Both the position numbers and the translations under genes were made by a program. DNA of 64,000 nt from Glandiceps talaboti (Eukaryota > Hemichordata > Enteropneusta > Spengelidae), in assembly GCF_964340395.1 (NCBI RefSeq), contig NC_135552.1, positions 627,001-691,000 of the forward strand, in the 5' to 3' direction. Below the pieces are notes generated by a model. That model was not told the origin of the DNA, did no database searches, and worked only from the letters and a program-made list of their open reading frames with translations. Positions 1-13,600 of this stretch are shown here, in pieces. Numbering within the stretch: position 1 is the stretch's first letter; the number at the start of each line of letters is the position of its first letter.

Positions 1-3000
1 TGTCACTGGTCTTATAAGACATATCTCTACTGTCACTGGTTTTATAAGACATATCTCTACTGTCACTGGTCTTATAAGACGTAGCTCTACAGTCACTGGT
101 CTTATAAGACATATCTCTACTGTCACTGGTCTTATAAGACATATCTCTACTGTCACTGGTCTTATAAGACAAATCTCTACTGTCACCACTGTTATGAGAC
201 ATATCTCTACGGTCACTGGTCTTATAAGACATATCTCTACTGTCACCACTGTTATGAGACATATCTCTACTGTCACTGGTCTTATAAGACATATCTCTAC
301 TGTCACTGGTCTTATAAGACATATCTCTACTGTCACTGGTCTTATAAGACGTAGCTCTACTGTCACTGAATCTTACAAGACGTATCTCTACTGTCACTGG
401 TCTTATAAGACATATCTCTACTGTCACTGGTCTTATAAGACATATCTCTACTGTCACTGGTCTTATAAGACGTAGCTCTACTGTCACTGAATCTTACAAG
501 ACGTATCTCTACTGTCACTGGTCTTATAAGACATATCTCTACTGTCACTGGTCTTATAAGACATATCTCTACTGTCACTGGTCTTATAAGATGTATCTCT
601 ACTGTCACTGGTCTTATAAGACGTTGCTCTACTGTCACTGGTCTTATAAGACATATCTCTACTGTCACTGGTCTTATAAGACGTAGCTCTATTGTCACTG
701 AATCTTACAAGACATATCTCTACTGTCACTGGTCTTATAAGACATATCTCTACTGTCACTGGTCTTATAAGACATATCTCTACTGTCACTGGTTTTATAA
801 GACATATCTCTACTGTCACTGGTCTTATAAGACATATCTTTACTGTCACTGGTCTTATAAGACATATCTCTACTGTCACTGGTCTTATAAGACGTATCTC
901 TACTGTCACTGGTCTTATAAGACATAACTCTACTGTCACTGGTCTTACAAGACATATCTCTACTGTCACTGGTCTTATAAGACGTAGCTCTACTGTCACT
1001 GAATCTTACAAGACATATCTCTACTGTCACTGGTCTTATAAGACGTAGTTCTACTGTCAATGGTCTTATAAGACATATCTCTACTGTCACTGGTCTTATA
1101 AGACATATCTCTACTGTCACTGGTCTTATAAGACGTAGTTATACTGTCAATGGTCTTACAAGACGTAGCTTTACTGTCACTGGTCTTATAAGACATATCT
1201 CTACTGTCACTGGTCTTATAAGACATATCTCTACTGTCACTGGTCTTATAAGACGTAGCTCTACTGTCACTGGTCTTATAAGACGTATCTCTACTGTCAC
1301 TGGTCTTATAAGACGTAGCTCTACTGTCACTGGTCTTATAAGACGTAGCTCTACTGTCACTGGTCTTATAAGACGTAGCTCTACTGTCACTGGTTTTATA
1401 AGACATATCTCTACTGTCACTGGTCTTATAAGACATAGCTCTACTGTCACTGAATCTTACAAGATGTACCTCTACTGTCACTGAATCTTACAAGACGTAT
1501 CTCTACTGTCACTGGTCTTATAAGACGTAGCTCTACTGTCACTGGTCTTATAAGACATATCTCTACTGTCACTGGTCTTATAAGACATAGCTCTACTGTC
1601 ACTGAATCTTACAAGATGTACCTCTACTGTCACTGAATCTTACAAGACGTATCTCTACTGTCACTGGTCTTATAAGACGTAGCTCTACTGTCACTGGTCT
1701 TATAAGACATATCTCTACTGTCACTGGTCTTATAAGACGTAGCTCTACTGTCACTGGTCTTATAAGATGTAGCTCTACTGTCACCACTGTTATAAGACAT
1801 ACCTCTACTGTCACTGGTCTTATAAGACATACCTCTACTGTCACTGGTCTTATAAGACGTAGCTCTACTGTCACTGGTCTTATAAGACGTAGCTCTACTG
1901 TCACTGGTCTTATAAGACGTAGCTCTACTGTCACTGGTCTTATAAGACGTATCTCTACTGTCACTGGTCTTATAAGATGTAGCTCTACTGTCACCACTGT
2001 TATAAGACATACCTCTACTGTCACTGGTCTTATAAGACGTATCTCTACTGTCACTGGTCTTATAAGACGTAGCTCTACTGTCACTGGTCTTATAAGACAT
2101 AGCTCTACTGTCACTGGTCTTATAAGACGTAGCTCTACTGTCACTGAATCTTACAAGACGTATCTCTACTGTCACTGGTCTTATAAGACATATCTCTACT
2201 GTCACTGGTCTTATAAGACATATCTCTACTGTCACTGGTCTTATAAGACGTAGCTCTACTGTCACTGAATCTTACAAGACGTATCTCTACTGTCACTGGT
2301 CTTATAAGACATACCTCTACTGTCACTGGTCTTATAAGACGTAGCTCTACTGTCACTGAATCTTACAAGACGTATCTCTACTGTCACTGGTCTTATAAGA
2401 CATATCTCTACTGTCACTGGTCTTATAAGACATATCTCTACTGTCACTGGTCTTATAAGACATATCTCTACTGTCACTGGTCTTATAAGACATATCTCTA
2501 CTGTCACTGGTCTTATAAGACGTAGCTCTACTGTCACTGAATCTTACAAGACCTAGCTCTACTGTCACTGGTCTTATAAGACATATCTCTACTGTCACTG
2601 GTTTTATAAGACGTATCTCTACTGTCACTGGTCTTATAAGACATATCTCTACTGTCACTGGTCTTATAAGACATATCTCTACTGTCACTGGTCTTATAAG
2701 ACATATCTCTACTGTCACTGGTCTTATAAGACGTAGCTCTACTGTCACTGAATCTTACAAGACGTATCTCTACTGTCACTGGTCTTATAAGACATATCTC
2801 TACTGTCACTGGTCTTATAAGACATATCTCTACTGTCACTGGTCTTATAAGACATATCTCTACTGTCACTGGTCTTATAAGACATATCTCTACTGTCACT
2901 GGTTTTATAAGACATATCTCTACTGTCACTGGTCTTATAAGACATATCTTTACTGTCACTGGTCTTATAAGACATATCTCTACTGTCACTGGTCTTATAA

Positions 3001-6000
3001 GACGTATCTCTACTGTCACTGGTCTTATAAGACATAACTCTACTGTCACTGGTCTTACAAGACATATCTCTACTGTCACTGGTCTTATAAGACGTAGCTC
3101 TACTGTCACTGAATCTTACAAGACATATCTCTACTGTCACTGGTCTTATAAGACGTAGTTCTACTGTCAATGGTCTTATAAGACATATCTCTACTGTCAC
3201 TGGTCTTATAAGACATATCTCTACTGTCACTGGTCTTATAAGACGTAGTTATACTGTCAATGGTCTTACAAGACGTAGCTTTACTGTCACTGGTCTTATA
3301 AGACATATCTCTACTGTCACTGGTCTTATAAGACATATCTCTACTGTCACTGGTCTTATAAGACGTAGCTCTACTGTCACTGGTCTTATAAGACGTATCT
3401 CTACTGTCACTGGTCTTATAAGACGTAGCTCTACTGTCACTGGTCTTATAAGACGTAGCTCTACTGTCACTGGTCTTATAAGACATATCTCTACTGTCAC
3501 TGGTCTTACAAGACGTAGCTCTACTGTCACTGGTCTTATAAGACGTAGCTCTCCTGTCACTGGTCTTATAAGATGTAGCTTTACTGTCACTGGTCTTATA
3601 AGACATATCTCTACTGTCACTGGTTTTATAAGACATATCTCTACTATCACTGGTTTTATAAGACATATCTCTACTATCACTGGTTTTATAAGACATATCT
3701 CTACTGTCACCGGTCTTATAAGACGTAGCTCTACTGTCACTGGTCTTATAAGACATATCTCTACTGTCACTGGTTTTATAAGACATATCTCTACTGTCAC
3801 TGGTCTTATAAGACGTAGCTCTACAGTCACTGGTCTTATAAGACATATCTCTACTGTCACTGGTCTTATAAGACATATCTCTACTGTCACTGGTCTTATA
3901 AGACAAATCTCTACTGTCACCACTGTTATGAGACATATCTCTACGGTCACTGGTCTTATAAGACATATCTCTACTGTCACCACTGTTATGAGACATATCT
4001 CTACTGTCACTGGTCTTATAAGACATATCTCTACTGTCACTGGTCTTATAAGACATATCTCTACTGTCACTGGTCTTATAAGACGTAGCTCTACTGTCAC
4101 TGAATCTTACAAGACGTATCTCTACTGTCACTGGTCTTATAAGACATATCTCTACTGTCACTGGTCTTATAAGACATATCTCTACTGTCACTGGTCTTAT
4201 AAGACGTAGCTCTACTGTCACTGAATCTTACAAGACGTATCTCTACTGTCACTGGTCTTATAAGACATATCTCTACTGTCACTGGTCTTATAAGACATAT
4301 CTCTACTGTCACTGGTCTTATAAGATGTATCTCTACTGTCACTGGTCTTATAAGACGTTGCTCTACTGTCACTGGTCTTATAAGACATATCTCTACTGTC
4401 ACTGGTCTTATAAGACGTAGCTCTATTGTCACTGAATCTTACAAGACGTATCTCTACTGTCACTGGTCTTATAAGACATATCTCTACTGTCACTGGTCTT
4501 ATAAGACATATCTCTACTGTCACTGGTCTTATAAGACGTAGCTCTACTGTCACTGAATCTTACAAGACGTATCTCTACTGTCACTGGTCTTATAAGACAT
4601 ATCTCTACTGTCACTGGTCTTATAAGACGTAGCTCTACTGTCACTGAATCTTACAAGACGTATCTCTACTGTCACTGGTCTTATAAGACATATCTCTACT
4701 GTCACTGGTCTTATAAGACATATCTCTACTGTCACTGGTCTTATAAGACATATCTCTACTGTCACTGGTCTTATAAGACATATCTCTACTGTCACTGGTC
4801 TTATAAGACGTAGCTCTACTGTCACTGAATCTTACAAGACCTAGCTCTACTGTCACTGGTCTTATAAGACATATCTCTACTGTCACTGGTTTTATAAGAC
4901 GTATCTCTACTGTCACTGGTCTTATAAGACATATCTCTACTGTCACTGGTCTTATAAGACATATCTCTACTGTCACTGGTCTTATAAGACGTAGCTCTAC
5001 TGTCACTGAATCTTACAAGACGTATCTCTACTGTCACTGGTCTTATAAGACATATCTCTACTGTCACTGGTCTTATAAGACATATCTCTACTGTCACTGG
5101 TCTTATAAGACATATCTCTACTGTCACTGGTTTTATAAGACATATCTCTACTGTCACTGGTCTTATAAGACATATCTTTACTGTCACTGGTCTTATAAGA
5201 CATATCTCTACTGTCACTGGTCTTATAAGACATATCTCTACTGTCACCACTGTTATGAGACATATCTCTACGGTCACTGGTCTTATAAGACGTAGCTCTA
5301 CTGTCAATGGTCTTACAAGACGTAGCTTTACTGTCACTGGTCTTATAAGACATATCTCTACTGTCACTGGTCTTATAAGACGTATCTCTACTGTCACTGG
5401 TCTTATAAGACGTAGCTCTACTGTCACTGGTCTTATAAGACGTATCTCTACTGTCACTGGTCTTATAAGACGTAGCTCTACTGTCACTGGTCTTATAAGA
5501 CATAGCTCTACTGTCACTGGTCTTATAAGACGTAGCTCTACTGTCACTGAATCTTACAAGACGTATCTCTACTGTCACTGGTCTTATAAGACATATCTCT
5601 ACTGTCACTGGTCTTATAAGACATATCTCTACTGTCACTGGTCTTATAAGACGTAGCTCTACTGTCACTGAATCTTACAAGACGTATCTCTACTGTCACT
5701 GGTCTTATAAGACATACCTCTACTGTCACTGGTCTTATAAGACATATCTCTACTGTCACTGGTCTTATAAGACGTATCTCTACTGTCACTGGTCTTATAA
5801 GACGTAGCTCTACTGTCACTGGTCTTATAAGACATATCTCTACTGTCACTGGTCTTATAAGACATATCTCTACTGTCACTGGTCTTATAAGACGTAGCTC
5901 TACTGTCACTGAATCTTACAAGACGTATCTCTACTGTCACTGGTCTTATAAGACATATCTCTACTGTCACTGGTCTTATAAGACATATCTCTACTGTCAC

Positions 6001-8320
6001 TGGTCTTAAAAGACATATCTCTACTGTCACTGGTCTTATAAGACATATCTCTACTGTCACTGGTCTTATAAGACGTAGCTCTACTGTCACTGAATCTTAC
6101 AAGACCTAGTTCTACTGTCACTGGTCTTATAAGACATATCTCTACTGTCACTGGTTTTATAAGACGTATCTCTACTGTCACTGGTCTTATAAGACATATC
6201 TCTACTGTCACTGGTCTTATAAGACATATCTCTACTGTCACTGGTCTTATAAGACATATCTCTACTGTCACTGGTCTTATAAGACGTAGCTCTACTGTCA
6301 CTGAATCTTACAAGACGTATCTCTACTGTCACTGGTCTTATAAGACATATCTCTACTGTCACTGGTCTTATAAGACATATCTCTACTGTCACTGGTCTTA
6401 TAAGACATATCTCTACTGTCACTGGTTTTATAAGACATATCTCTACTGTCACTGGTCTTATAAGACATATCTTTACTGTCACTGGTCTTATAAGACATAT
6501 CTCTACTGTCACTGGTCTTATAAGACGTATCTCTACTGTCACTGGTCTTATAAGACATAACTCTACTGTCACTGGTCTTACAAGACATATCTCTACTGTC
6601 ACTGGTCTTATAAGACGTAGCTCTACTGTCACTGAATCTTACAAGACATATCTCTACTGTCACTGGTCTTATAAGACGTAGTTCTACTGTCAATGGTCTT
6701 ATAAGACATATCTCTACTGTCACTGGTCTTATAAGACATATCTCTACTGTCACTGGTCTTATAAGACGTAGTTATACTGTCAATGGTCTTACAAGACGTA
6801 GCTTTACTGTCACTGGTCTTATAAGACATATCTCTACTGTCACTGGTCTTATAAGACATATCTCTACTGTCACTGGTCTTATAAGACGTAGCTCTACTGT
6901 CACTGGTCTTATAAGACGTATCTCTACTGTCACTGGTCTTATAAGACGTAGCTCTACTGTCACTGGTTTTATAAGACATATCTCTACTGTCACTGGTCTT
7001 ATAAGACATAGCTCTACTGTCACTGAATCTTACAAGATGTACCTCTACTGTCACTGAATCTTACAAGACGTATCTCTACTGTCACTGGTCTTATAAGACG
7101 TAGCTCTACTGTCACTGGTCTTATAAGACATATCTCTACTGTCACTGGTCTTATAAGACATAGCTCTACTGTCACTGAATCTTACAAGATGTACCTCTAC
7201 TGTCACTGAATCTTACAAGACGTATCTCTACTGTCACTGGTCTTATAAGACGTAGCTCTACTGTCACTGGTCTTATAAGACATATCTCTACTGTCACTGG
7301 TCTTATAAGACGTAGCTCTACTGTCACTGGTCTTATAAGATGTAGCTCTACTGTCACCACTGTTATAAGACATACCTCTACTGTCACTGGTCTTATAAGA
7401 CATACCTCTACTGTCACTGGTCTTATAAGACGTAGCTCTACTGTCACTGGTCTTATAAGACGTAGCTCTACTGTCACTGGTCTTATAAGACGTAGCTCTA
7501 CTGTCACTGGTCTTATAAGACGTATCTCTACTGTCACTGGTCTTATAAGACATATCTCTACTGTCACTGGTCTTATAAGACGTAGCTCTACTGTCACTGG
7601 TCTTACAAGACATATCTCTACTGTCACTGGTCTTATAAGACATATCTCTACTGTCACTGGTCTTATAAGACGTAGCTCTACTGTCACTGGTCTTACAAGA
7701 CATATCTCTACTGTCACTGGTCTTACAAGACATATCTCTACTGTCACTGGTCTTATAAGACATGGCTCTACTGTCACTGGTCTTATAAGACGTATCTCTA
7801 CTGTCACTGGTCTTATAAGACATATCTCTACTGTCACTGGTCTTATAAGACATGGCTCTACTGTCACTGGTCTTATAAGACGTATCTCTACTGTCACTGG
7901 TCTTATAAGACATATCTCTACTGTCACTGGTCTTACAAGACTTACCTCTACTGTCACTGGTCTTATAAGACGTAGCTCTACTGTCACTGGTCTTACAAGA
8001 CATATCTCTACTGTCACTGGTCTTATAAGACGTATATCTACTGTCACTGGTCTTATAAGACACATCTCTACTGTCACTGGTCTTATAAGACGTAGCTCTA
8101 CTGTCACTGGTCTTACAAGACATATCTCTACTATCACTGGTCTTATAAGACACATCTCTACTGTCATTGGTCTTATAAGACATATCTCTACTGTCACTGG
8201 TCTCATAAGACGTATCTCTACTGTCACTGGTTTTATAAGACATATCTCTACTGTCACTGGTATTATAAGACATACCTCTACTGTCACTGGTCTTATAAGA
8301 CGTATCTCTACTGTCACTGA
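1..8320. repeat. 30-bp satellite array with higher-order structure
   Basis: The whole stretch is head-to-tail copies of a 30-bp unit, about 277 copies, and the window starts inside it. Each unit begins TGTCACTG and carries the perfect 12-bp palindrome GTCTTATAAGAC, then a variable ACATAT/ACGTAG/ACGTAT block and CTCTAC. A 31-bp variant (TGTCACTGAATCTTACAAG...) recurs every few to about 15 units and breaks the palindrome. A rarer variant has CACCACTGTTAT. Variant order is duplicated over kilobases: 1-710 matches 3735-4444, 760-1380 matches 2870-3490 and again about 6395 onward, and 1464-1960 matches 7037-7533. Because 30 is a multiple of three and the unit lacks stops in several frames, long ORFs appear on both strands; they change frame at each 31-bp unit and are not genes. 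It lies beyond the last recognised integrin exon, so it is intronic or 3' to the gene. Confidence 0.97.
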
Positions 8321-9404
8321 AACATAACTGTAAACTAATTGTTTGGTTTTTGTTTGCCGTAGGTGCGGGAAAAATTGCAAAAATATTAACAAATACCGAC
8401 ATATAAAGTCATGTGTATGGTCTTCTGGATGCCAACATGTGGTTGCACATTCCACTGTCTTTCAAGTTTGCCTTCTGAATGCGTAACTAAACACAACTTT
8501 GTACGCGTCATTACATGTATACCTGCACAATATTACTCCCGTACATGTACGTGATCTAACGTGCATCTAAATCTCTCTATTGTCCTACACTGTGAACAAT
8601 ATTACATATGTACTACTGTGTACATTGATGTACAGTCAGAAATAAAAGCGATATTTTCACTGTTGGTTGAGATTAATTAAAGCAAAGCCAATCCCTGATG
8701 AAAATAAGCAAATAAATGCATATGCGTCTTCCAGTTCGATACACACTTTTTGAACAATTTTTTGTTGGTTCATAAAGTATTGCACTATTTAATAGGCCAG
8801 TGTCAAAAGGTTACCAATTACGTTTGGTGTACATATCAAATAATAACAGAATATCACAGCCCTCGTAATGGATGGTAGGGCATACAGAAGTTATTTTCAT
8901 GAGTGATTCAGTTTGTTCTGCCGCTGTATTTTCACAAGCAATAGCGAGTGAAAATACAGCAGAATAAACAGAATCACATCCATTGCGAGGCCATGGTTTC
9001 TGCCATAGTATTGCGTTACCTGTGGGTAAACATATTTTTTGTAGCTGTACACATAATAAATCAAATCAAATAAATTTTTGGGTCTGCAGCACAAAAGCAT
9101 CACCCGCATCAGTGATTACAATTTCAATCTGTTTCTGTACTGCTCATGGATAATATCAAGCACTGATTAAGCTGAACAATGTCAATTATTGGTATTTTAA
9201 CAATAATCTGTGAATATATTGTGGCTGGCTTATCAAAATATGATATTCCAGTTACAACTACTAGTACTACAGTTTTAACATTGATGAGATTCAAAACCTA
9301 GCTTTCACTCAAGACTTAAACTTGTCACTACACAACCTACAGACAATATTAACCACTCATTAACAGATACAATGTTTTTTTAATAAGTAATTGACCAAAA
9401 AAAT
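8321..9404. other. unassigned AT-rich stretch between satellite and element
   Basis: No exon, RNA gene or element end could be supported here. A 70-codon open frame on the minus strand (8897-9109) has no recognisable domain and no integrin calf-domain pattern. The next integrin exon after 11844 was looked for here and not found. Confidence 0.5.
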
Positions 9405-10203
9405 ACCGCCAATGGCATTGTAGCACAACTGTACAGTTTTTAAAAAGTCTTTCCATATGCTAGTCCATGCTAACAGTAGGTGTTCATTTGCTGAATGACT
9501 ATCCAGTTGCCTATCCAACCATGTTGCTATCTTTCGATACATGCTATCATTTGGCTGTTGCTATGGGTGTGGTCATGTTTGCTAGGGCCAATTTGTCAAA
9601 ATGTTTTGAAGAAAATATGCAGAATAACACTCAGAAACATCTCACCAAGTTTCAGACTCACTGACCAAGTACTTTTTGAGATAAAAGTTTTGACCAAAAA
9701 TGAACATTTTTACACCTAATTTGTATATCAATCATTGTATGCTAAATACTTCTTCATCCATACATCCCTAGATGCATTCCCATTAAATTTCAGCCCAATC
9801 TGCTCACTAGTTTTGGAATTAGAGATTTTTAACCAAAGAGACACATTTTTAGCCCTAATTTGCATATTACTGATGGAATCATCATGTCATGAACAAATCT
9901 TACTTTACACCCCCTAAGAATGTTCCCACCATATTTCGCACCAATCTGCCCAGTAGTTTCTGAGTTTAAGTTTTTTTACCAAAAATCACATTTTTTGACC
10001 CAAATCACAGACCTATGATGCGATCATTTTGATTTGAACAATTTCCCAACTAGACACCCAAGGTAATGAACCCACCAAATATCATGGCAATTGGTTCAGT
10101 GGTATTTTACTTTTAGTTTCTCTCTCACACACACGCACACACGCACGCACGCACACACGCACGCACGCACTCACGCACGCACGCACACACACACGCACAC
10201 ACG

Positions 10204-10258
<55 letters not shown>

Positions 10259-10303
10259 CGGGCGATCCCTATAGCACTACTGAACCTCAGTTCAGTTGTG
10301 CTA
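9405..10303 (+). mobile_element. pearl-like element, (AC)n family, copy 1
   Basis: The left end reads GCCAATGGCATTG followed by TAGCACAACTGTACAG at 9421; the right end reads CAGTTGTGCTA at 10293-10303, the inverse of TAGCACAACTG. Between them lie a block with 'GGCTGTTGCTATGGG' and 'GGTCATGTTTGCTAGGG', then diverged copies of a roughly 145-bp core (TTTGCATATnnnTGATGG..., TTTCAGCCCAATCTGC, TAGTTTTGGA), then an (AC/ACGC)n microsatellite at 10121-10254, then the end. The same order recurs in five other places in the window. The element has no coding capacity. Tandem core plus microsatellite plus short tail is the architecture described for pearl/Helentron-associated elements; assignment to that superfamily is inference. 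Confidence 0.8.
10121..10254. repeat. (AC)n/(ACGC)n microsatellite
   Basis: Alternating purine-pyrimidine tract of AC and ACGC steps inside the 3' part of the element at 9405-10303. It gives a meaningless His/Thr-rich reading frame. Confidence 0.95.
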
Positions 10304-10945
10304 AAAAGTAATTGATGAAAAAATGTCCCAGTTCCAGCTAGTGCAGGTTTAATCAGATTTAAACTGACTGCCTTCCATAAGGGTCGGGTAGTCTTGCAAT
10401 GTCATGATTTATGCAAGAAATTTAGCTCTATATCTGTGATTTTTCAAGTCCCAGTGAAAGTTATTTGTCAAAAATGTTGTTCAAATGCCCGCCACTTATT
10501 CTCAGCACAGGAAAGCTTGCCATCCTTGACTTTACTTGGCTTTGTCACATATAGTTTTTGTCCCACTAACACCACCATCGCCATGCGTGTGTTGAAATTC
10601 CTTCTGTCCCACTAAATTCACCACAGGTTTGCAAGTCGGTTTGTCTACTCATCGCATGTAGACTATTTTACACTCCTGCATAGCTCTATCAGTGTCGCCG
10701 TCAATCAAAATAGAAATATATTTAGCTTCATTTCTGATATCGTTAGCTAAGTCATTCCTAATTCATCCAGCAATTGTTCCAATTATCTATGGGCATTTCT
10801 GAGTGTTATTATAGGTTGGATTTAATACTGACGCCATTTTTTTCTGAGCAGTAGCAATAACTCAGAAATAGTGAAAATGGCAGTTCTTGTTTGGCTATCA
10901 GCCACTGGTTTTGCTAAACACGTCTTTGAATTGCAAAATGGTTTT
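10304..10945. other. unassigned stretch with one dispersed repeat
   Basis: No gene was recognised. The segment around 10340-10430 (AAACTGACTGCCTTCC..., TTTATGCAAGAAATTTAGC) is shared with 49290-49345, so it belongs to a dispersed repeat of unknown type. The rest shows no feature I can support. Confidence 0.5.
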
Positions 10946-11734
10946 CTTTGCAATATATGCGATCATTTGGCTGTTGCTATGGGTGTAGTCATGTTGCTAG
11001 ACATATTTGCAAACATTTTTTGAATGTTTGTTCACTTGTCTATTAATCCCTGTTGTTATCTTTGCAATATATGTGATCATTTGGCTGTTGCTATGGGCGT
11101 GGATTTGTTGCTAGGCATATTTACATTCATTTTACGAATGTTTATTTACTTATCTACTAATCCCTGTTATCTTTGTGAAATACACCACCTTTTGGCTGTT
11201 GCTATGGGCGTGGTCATGGTTGCTAGGGATATTTGCATGCATTTTGTGAATGTTTACTCACTTACCTACCAGATGATATTGTTATTTGACCAAAATATAC
11301 TGCCATTTGGTTGTTGCTGAGGGCATGGTCATGGTTGCTAGGGCCAATTGTGTCAAAATATTTGAAGAAAATCCACAGAATAACACTTCTAGAAACATTG
11401 ACCAAATTTCAGTCTCATTGATCAAGTACTTCTTGAGATAAATATTTGACCAAAATTCACTTTTACAAATTTCAGGCCAATCTGCCCAGTAGTTTTGGAG
11501 TTTAAGTTTGTTTGTTTTTTACCAAAAATCACATTTTTTTGACCCAAAACGCACATCTCTGATGCAATCATTTTCATTTGAACAATTTCCCATCTAGACA
11601 CCTAAAGTAACATGACCAGCAGTTTTTGACTTTAACTTTATGTTGTTTACACACACACGCACACATCCACACACACAGACAGACACTTAGCGATACCTAT
11701 AGCACTACTGAACCTTATCAGTTCAGTTGTTCTA
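10946..11734 (+). mobile_element. pearl-like element, (AC)n family, copy 2 (5' truncated)
   Basis: It starts inside the family core at CAATATATGCGATCATTTGGC and lacks the TAGCACAACTG left end. Three to four copies of a roughly 112-bp sub-repeat follow (TTTGCAATATATGTGATCATT..., TGGCTGTTGCTATGGGCGTGG, GTTGCTAGGCATATTTGC, GAATGTTTGTTCACTTG). It then continues through the CAATCTGCCCAGTAG block and an (AC)n tract at 11650-11690, and ends CAGTTGTTCTA at 11724-11734. It lies about 110 bp beyond the low-coordinate end of integrin exon 11844-11924. Confidence 0.75.
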
Positions 11735-11843
11735 AAAAGATCAATCTTTTTGATAGACTGATTGAAGACACACATACATGTACATTGTCTGGAAGCTAAA
11801 TGAGGACTCCGAATGAAATAGGAATATTGTGACACTGGCTTAC

Positions 11844-11924
11844 CTCAGAATGTTCTGCAAAAGGATTCCCGAGATCACACTCAATGATAGTCACATTAGC
11901 AGTATTATCACAAGATAGGATTAC
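11844..11924 (-). CDS. integrin alpha subunit, exon 7 of those seen (calf region)
   Basis: This 81-bp, phase 0-0 exon encodes 27 residues starting VILSC and containing TIIECDLGNPF, the integrin alpha signature in which a cysteine pair closes a calf-1 loop just before a 'CDLGNP' turn (alpha-V has a similar CDLGNPM). Reading the minus strand, the acceptor is TTTCTACAG at 11933-11925 and the donor is GTAAGC at 11843-11838. It follows exon 28854-29010 in frame (…SKEG then VILSC…), which is the order seen in vertebrate integrin alpha chains. The next exon downstream was not found between here and the satellite at 8320, so it is outside the window, displaced by repeats, or too diverged to see. The intron to the preceding exon is 16.9 kb. 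Confidence 0.9.
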
Positions 11925-12834
11925 CTGTAGAAAGAGAGATTTTGTGTCTATAAAAACGTATATTTACTCGACCATTGGATTTATTGTAGATAAGTCTCAA
12001 TACAGACTTTATCAATGTTCTATCAATGACCGCATTTAACACACTACATTGTAGGTTTGCTTCAATATGTTTTCCCTTGTGTTGATAAAAGACATTTGTG
12101 TTCAACTCGTTTGAACATTCATACAAAACACAACATGACCTGAATCCTAGTGTAATTTTAAATAACCTGTCAAATGATCCTGTAGTAAATTACTAACTAT
12201 TTCTTTAGTCTATCAAGAATCAATCTCATTAAAATCTTTTTGGATCGTTTTCTTTGTTCCTAGTGATCACTGCCTTCTGAACCTGTGTAATAGACAATAC
12301 CATTGAATCTCGACAATATTGTAAGGCTTTCACAACCAAAATCATTCAGCCAGTTCGCAATACCCTCATTTGCATACAATATATCCTTAACATCGCAACT
12401 GTTACATTTTGAATGGCTGCTAACAGGCCGTGTCTTAGGGTATTTTCAACCCACCGTAACATTCAACAGAATCCACCATTTTAGATACTGTAAAAGTGTA
12501 AACCTCAACTGATATCTCTTCTTTCATGCCAGTAAAATCAATTTAGGAATTATTGGTCAGAATACTGATTTTACGGCAATTTTGTGAAGCACCCAGCTCG
12601 GTATTTCGCTCAGTTACCTTACTACGAACCGGAAAGTTTACAAATTTCACAAAAAAACGGATCCTTATGTGCTGTAAATAACAATTATGGTAAAAACCAG
12701 AGATGAATTGAAAATGCTCCCATTTGAAGGGAAATGTTGTTAATGTGCTTGCTGAGACTTTGAAATGTCTTTCTGTACTGTAGTACCTTTGTGTAATCAA
12801 TATCTAGTTCACTTGAATTCGGTACATTCCTGGC
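11925..12834. other. intron sequence, nothing recognised
   Basis: This is the start (low-coordinate part) of the 16.9-kb integrin intron. Only short open frames without recognisable domains are present, and I see no element ends. Confidence 0.5.
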
Positions 12835-13600
12835 TATATATCCCATACTGCAAAAGTTCATCAAATATGCAAATTAACAATTTAATCGATACCATCATAT
12901 CTTTGCTTGGTCAATATCTTTAGCAAGTCTCATCAAATTTGGTGCAGTCTTTCTTGGTATAGGCCCTAATTGCCAAAGTCCGTTAATTATACAAATGAGC
13001 AATAAATTGACATCTCAAAATTTCATTAAGAACTATCATATCTCTGTATGATCAATATCTGTGGCAAGTTTCATTAAATTTGGCCTAGTCCTTTTTATAG
13101 GCCCTAATTGCCAAATTTTAATTATGCTAATGAGCAATTACTTGACAGCACTTAATCTCATTAAGAACTATCATATCTCTGTATGATCAATATCTGTGGC
13201 AAGTGTCATCAAATTTGATAAAGCCATTCTGGATACATAACTTGACTTACAAACATTCATTAATTATGCAAATTAGCTCTTAATTAACTAGACACAAGTT
13301 AATGTCTTTTAGTGCTTTTATATCTTTGTATGATCCGTAGATGTAGTAAGCTTTGTTGAATTTGGTGCAGCTGTTCTGCATATATAGCCCCATTTATAAC
13401 ATCATTAATTATGCATATCATAATTAATTATACAAGCCACTCCCACCAAACACTAATCAGCACTAAGTTACAGCCTGACAATCCTACATAGTATATGTTG
13501 CAGAACATTTGCTTCACTACTTCTTGAAATATCAGTGAAACAATATTTCTGCACAGACAGACAGACAGACAGACATTGCCGCATCAGCTCCCATATGAGA
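12835..13600. mobile_element. third tandem-core element with (GACA)n tract
   Basis: Four diverged copies of a roughly 140-bp unit are anchored on TATCTCTGTATGATCAATAT (about 12899, 13038, 13173, 13321), each followed by GGCAAGT, a TCAAATTTGG block and TTAATTATGCAAATGAGC. The array is followed by a GACA microsatellite at 13554-13575. The order (tandem core, tetranucleotide tract, short tail) copies the pearl-like layout of the elements at 40.7 and 61.4 kb, but the sequence is unrelated to both. Boundaries are approximate and no target duplication was found. Confidence 0.5.

Noticed and set aside
1-8455. Many long open frames (up to 427 codons) on both strands
   Set aside because: They are the 30-bp satellite read in frame. 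Frames change at each 31-bp unit, the same peptide words appear in several frames, and there is no start, splice or domain context.
8897-9109. Possible missing calf exon on the minus strand
   Set aside because: The sequence after the putative acceptor (CCCACAG) does not match calf-domain patterns and its phase and composition do not support an exon.
10091-10315. His/Thr-rich 74-codon frame
   Set aside because: Translation of the AC/ACGC tract in a mobile element.
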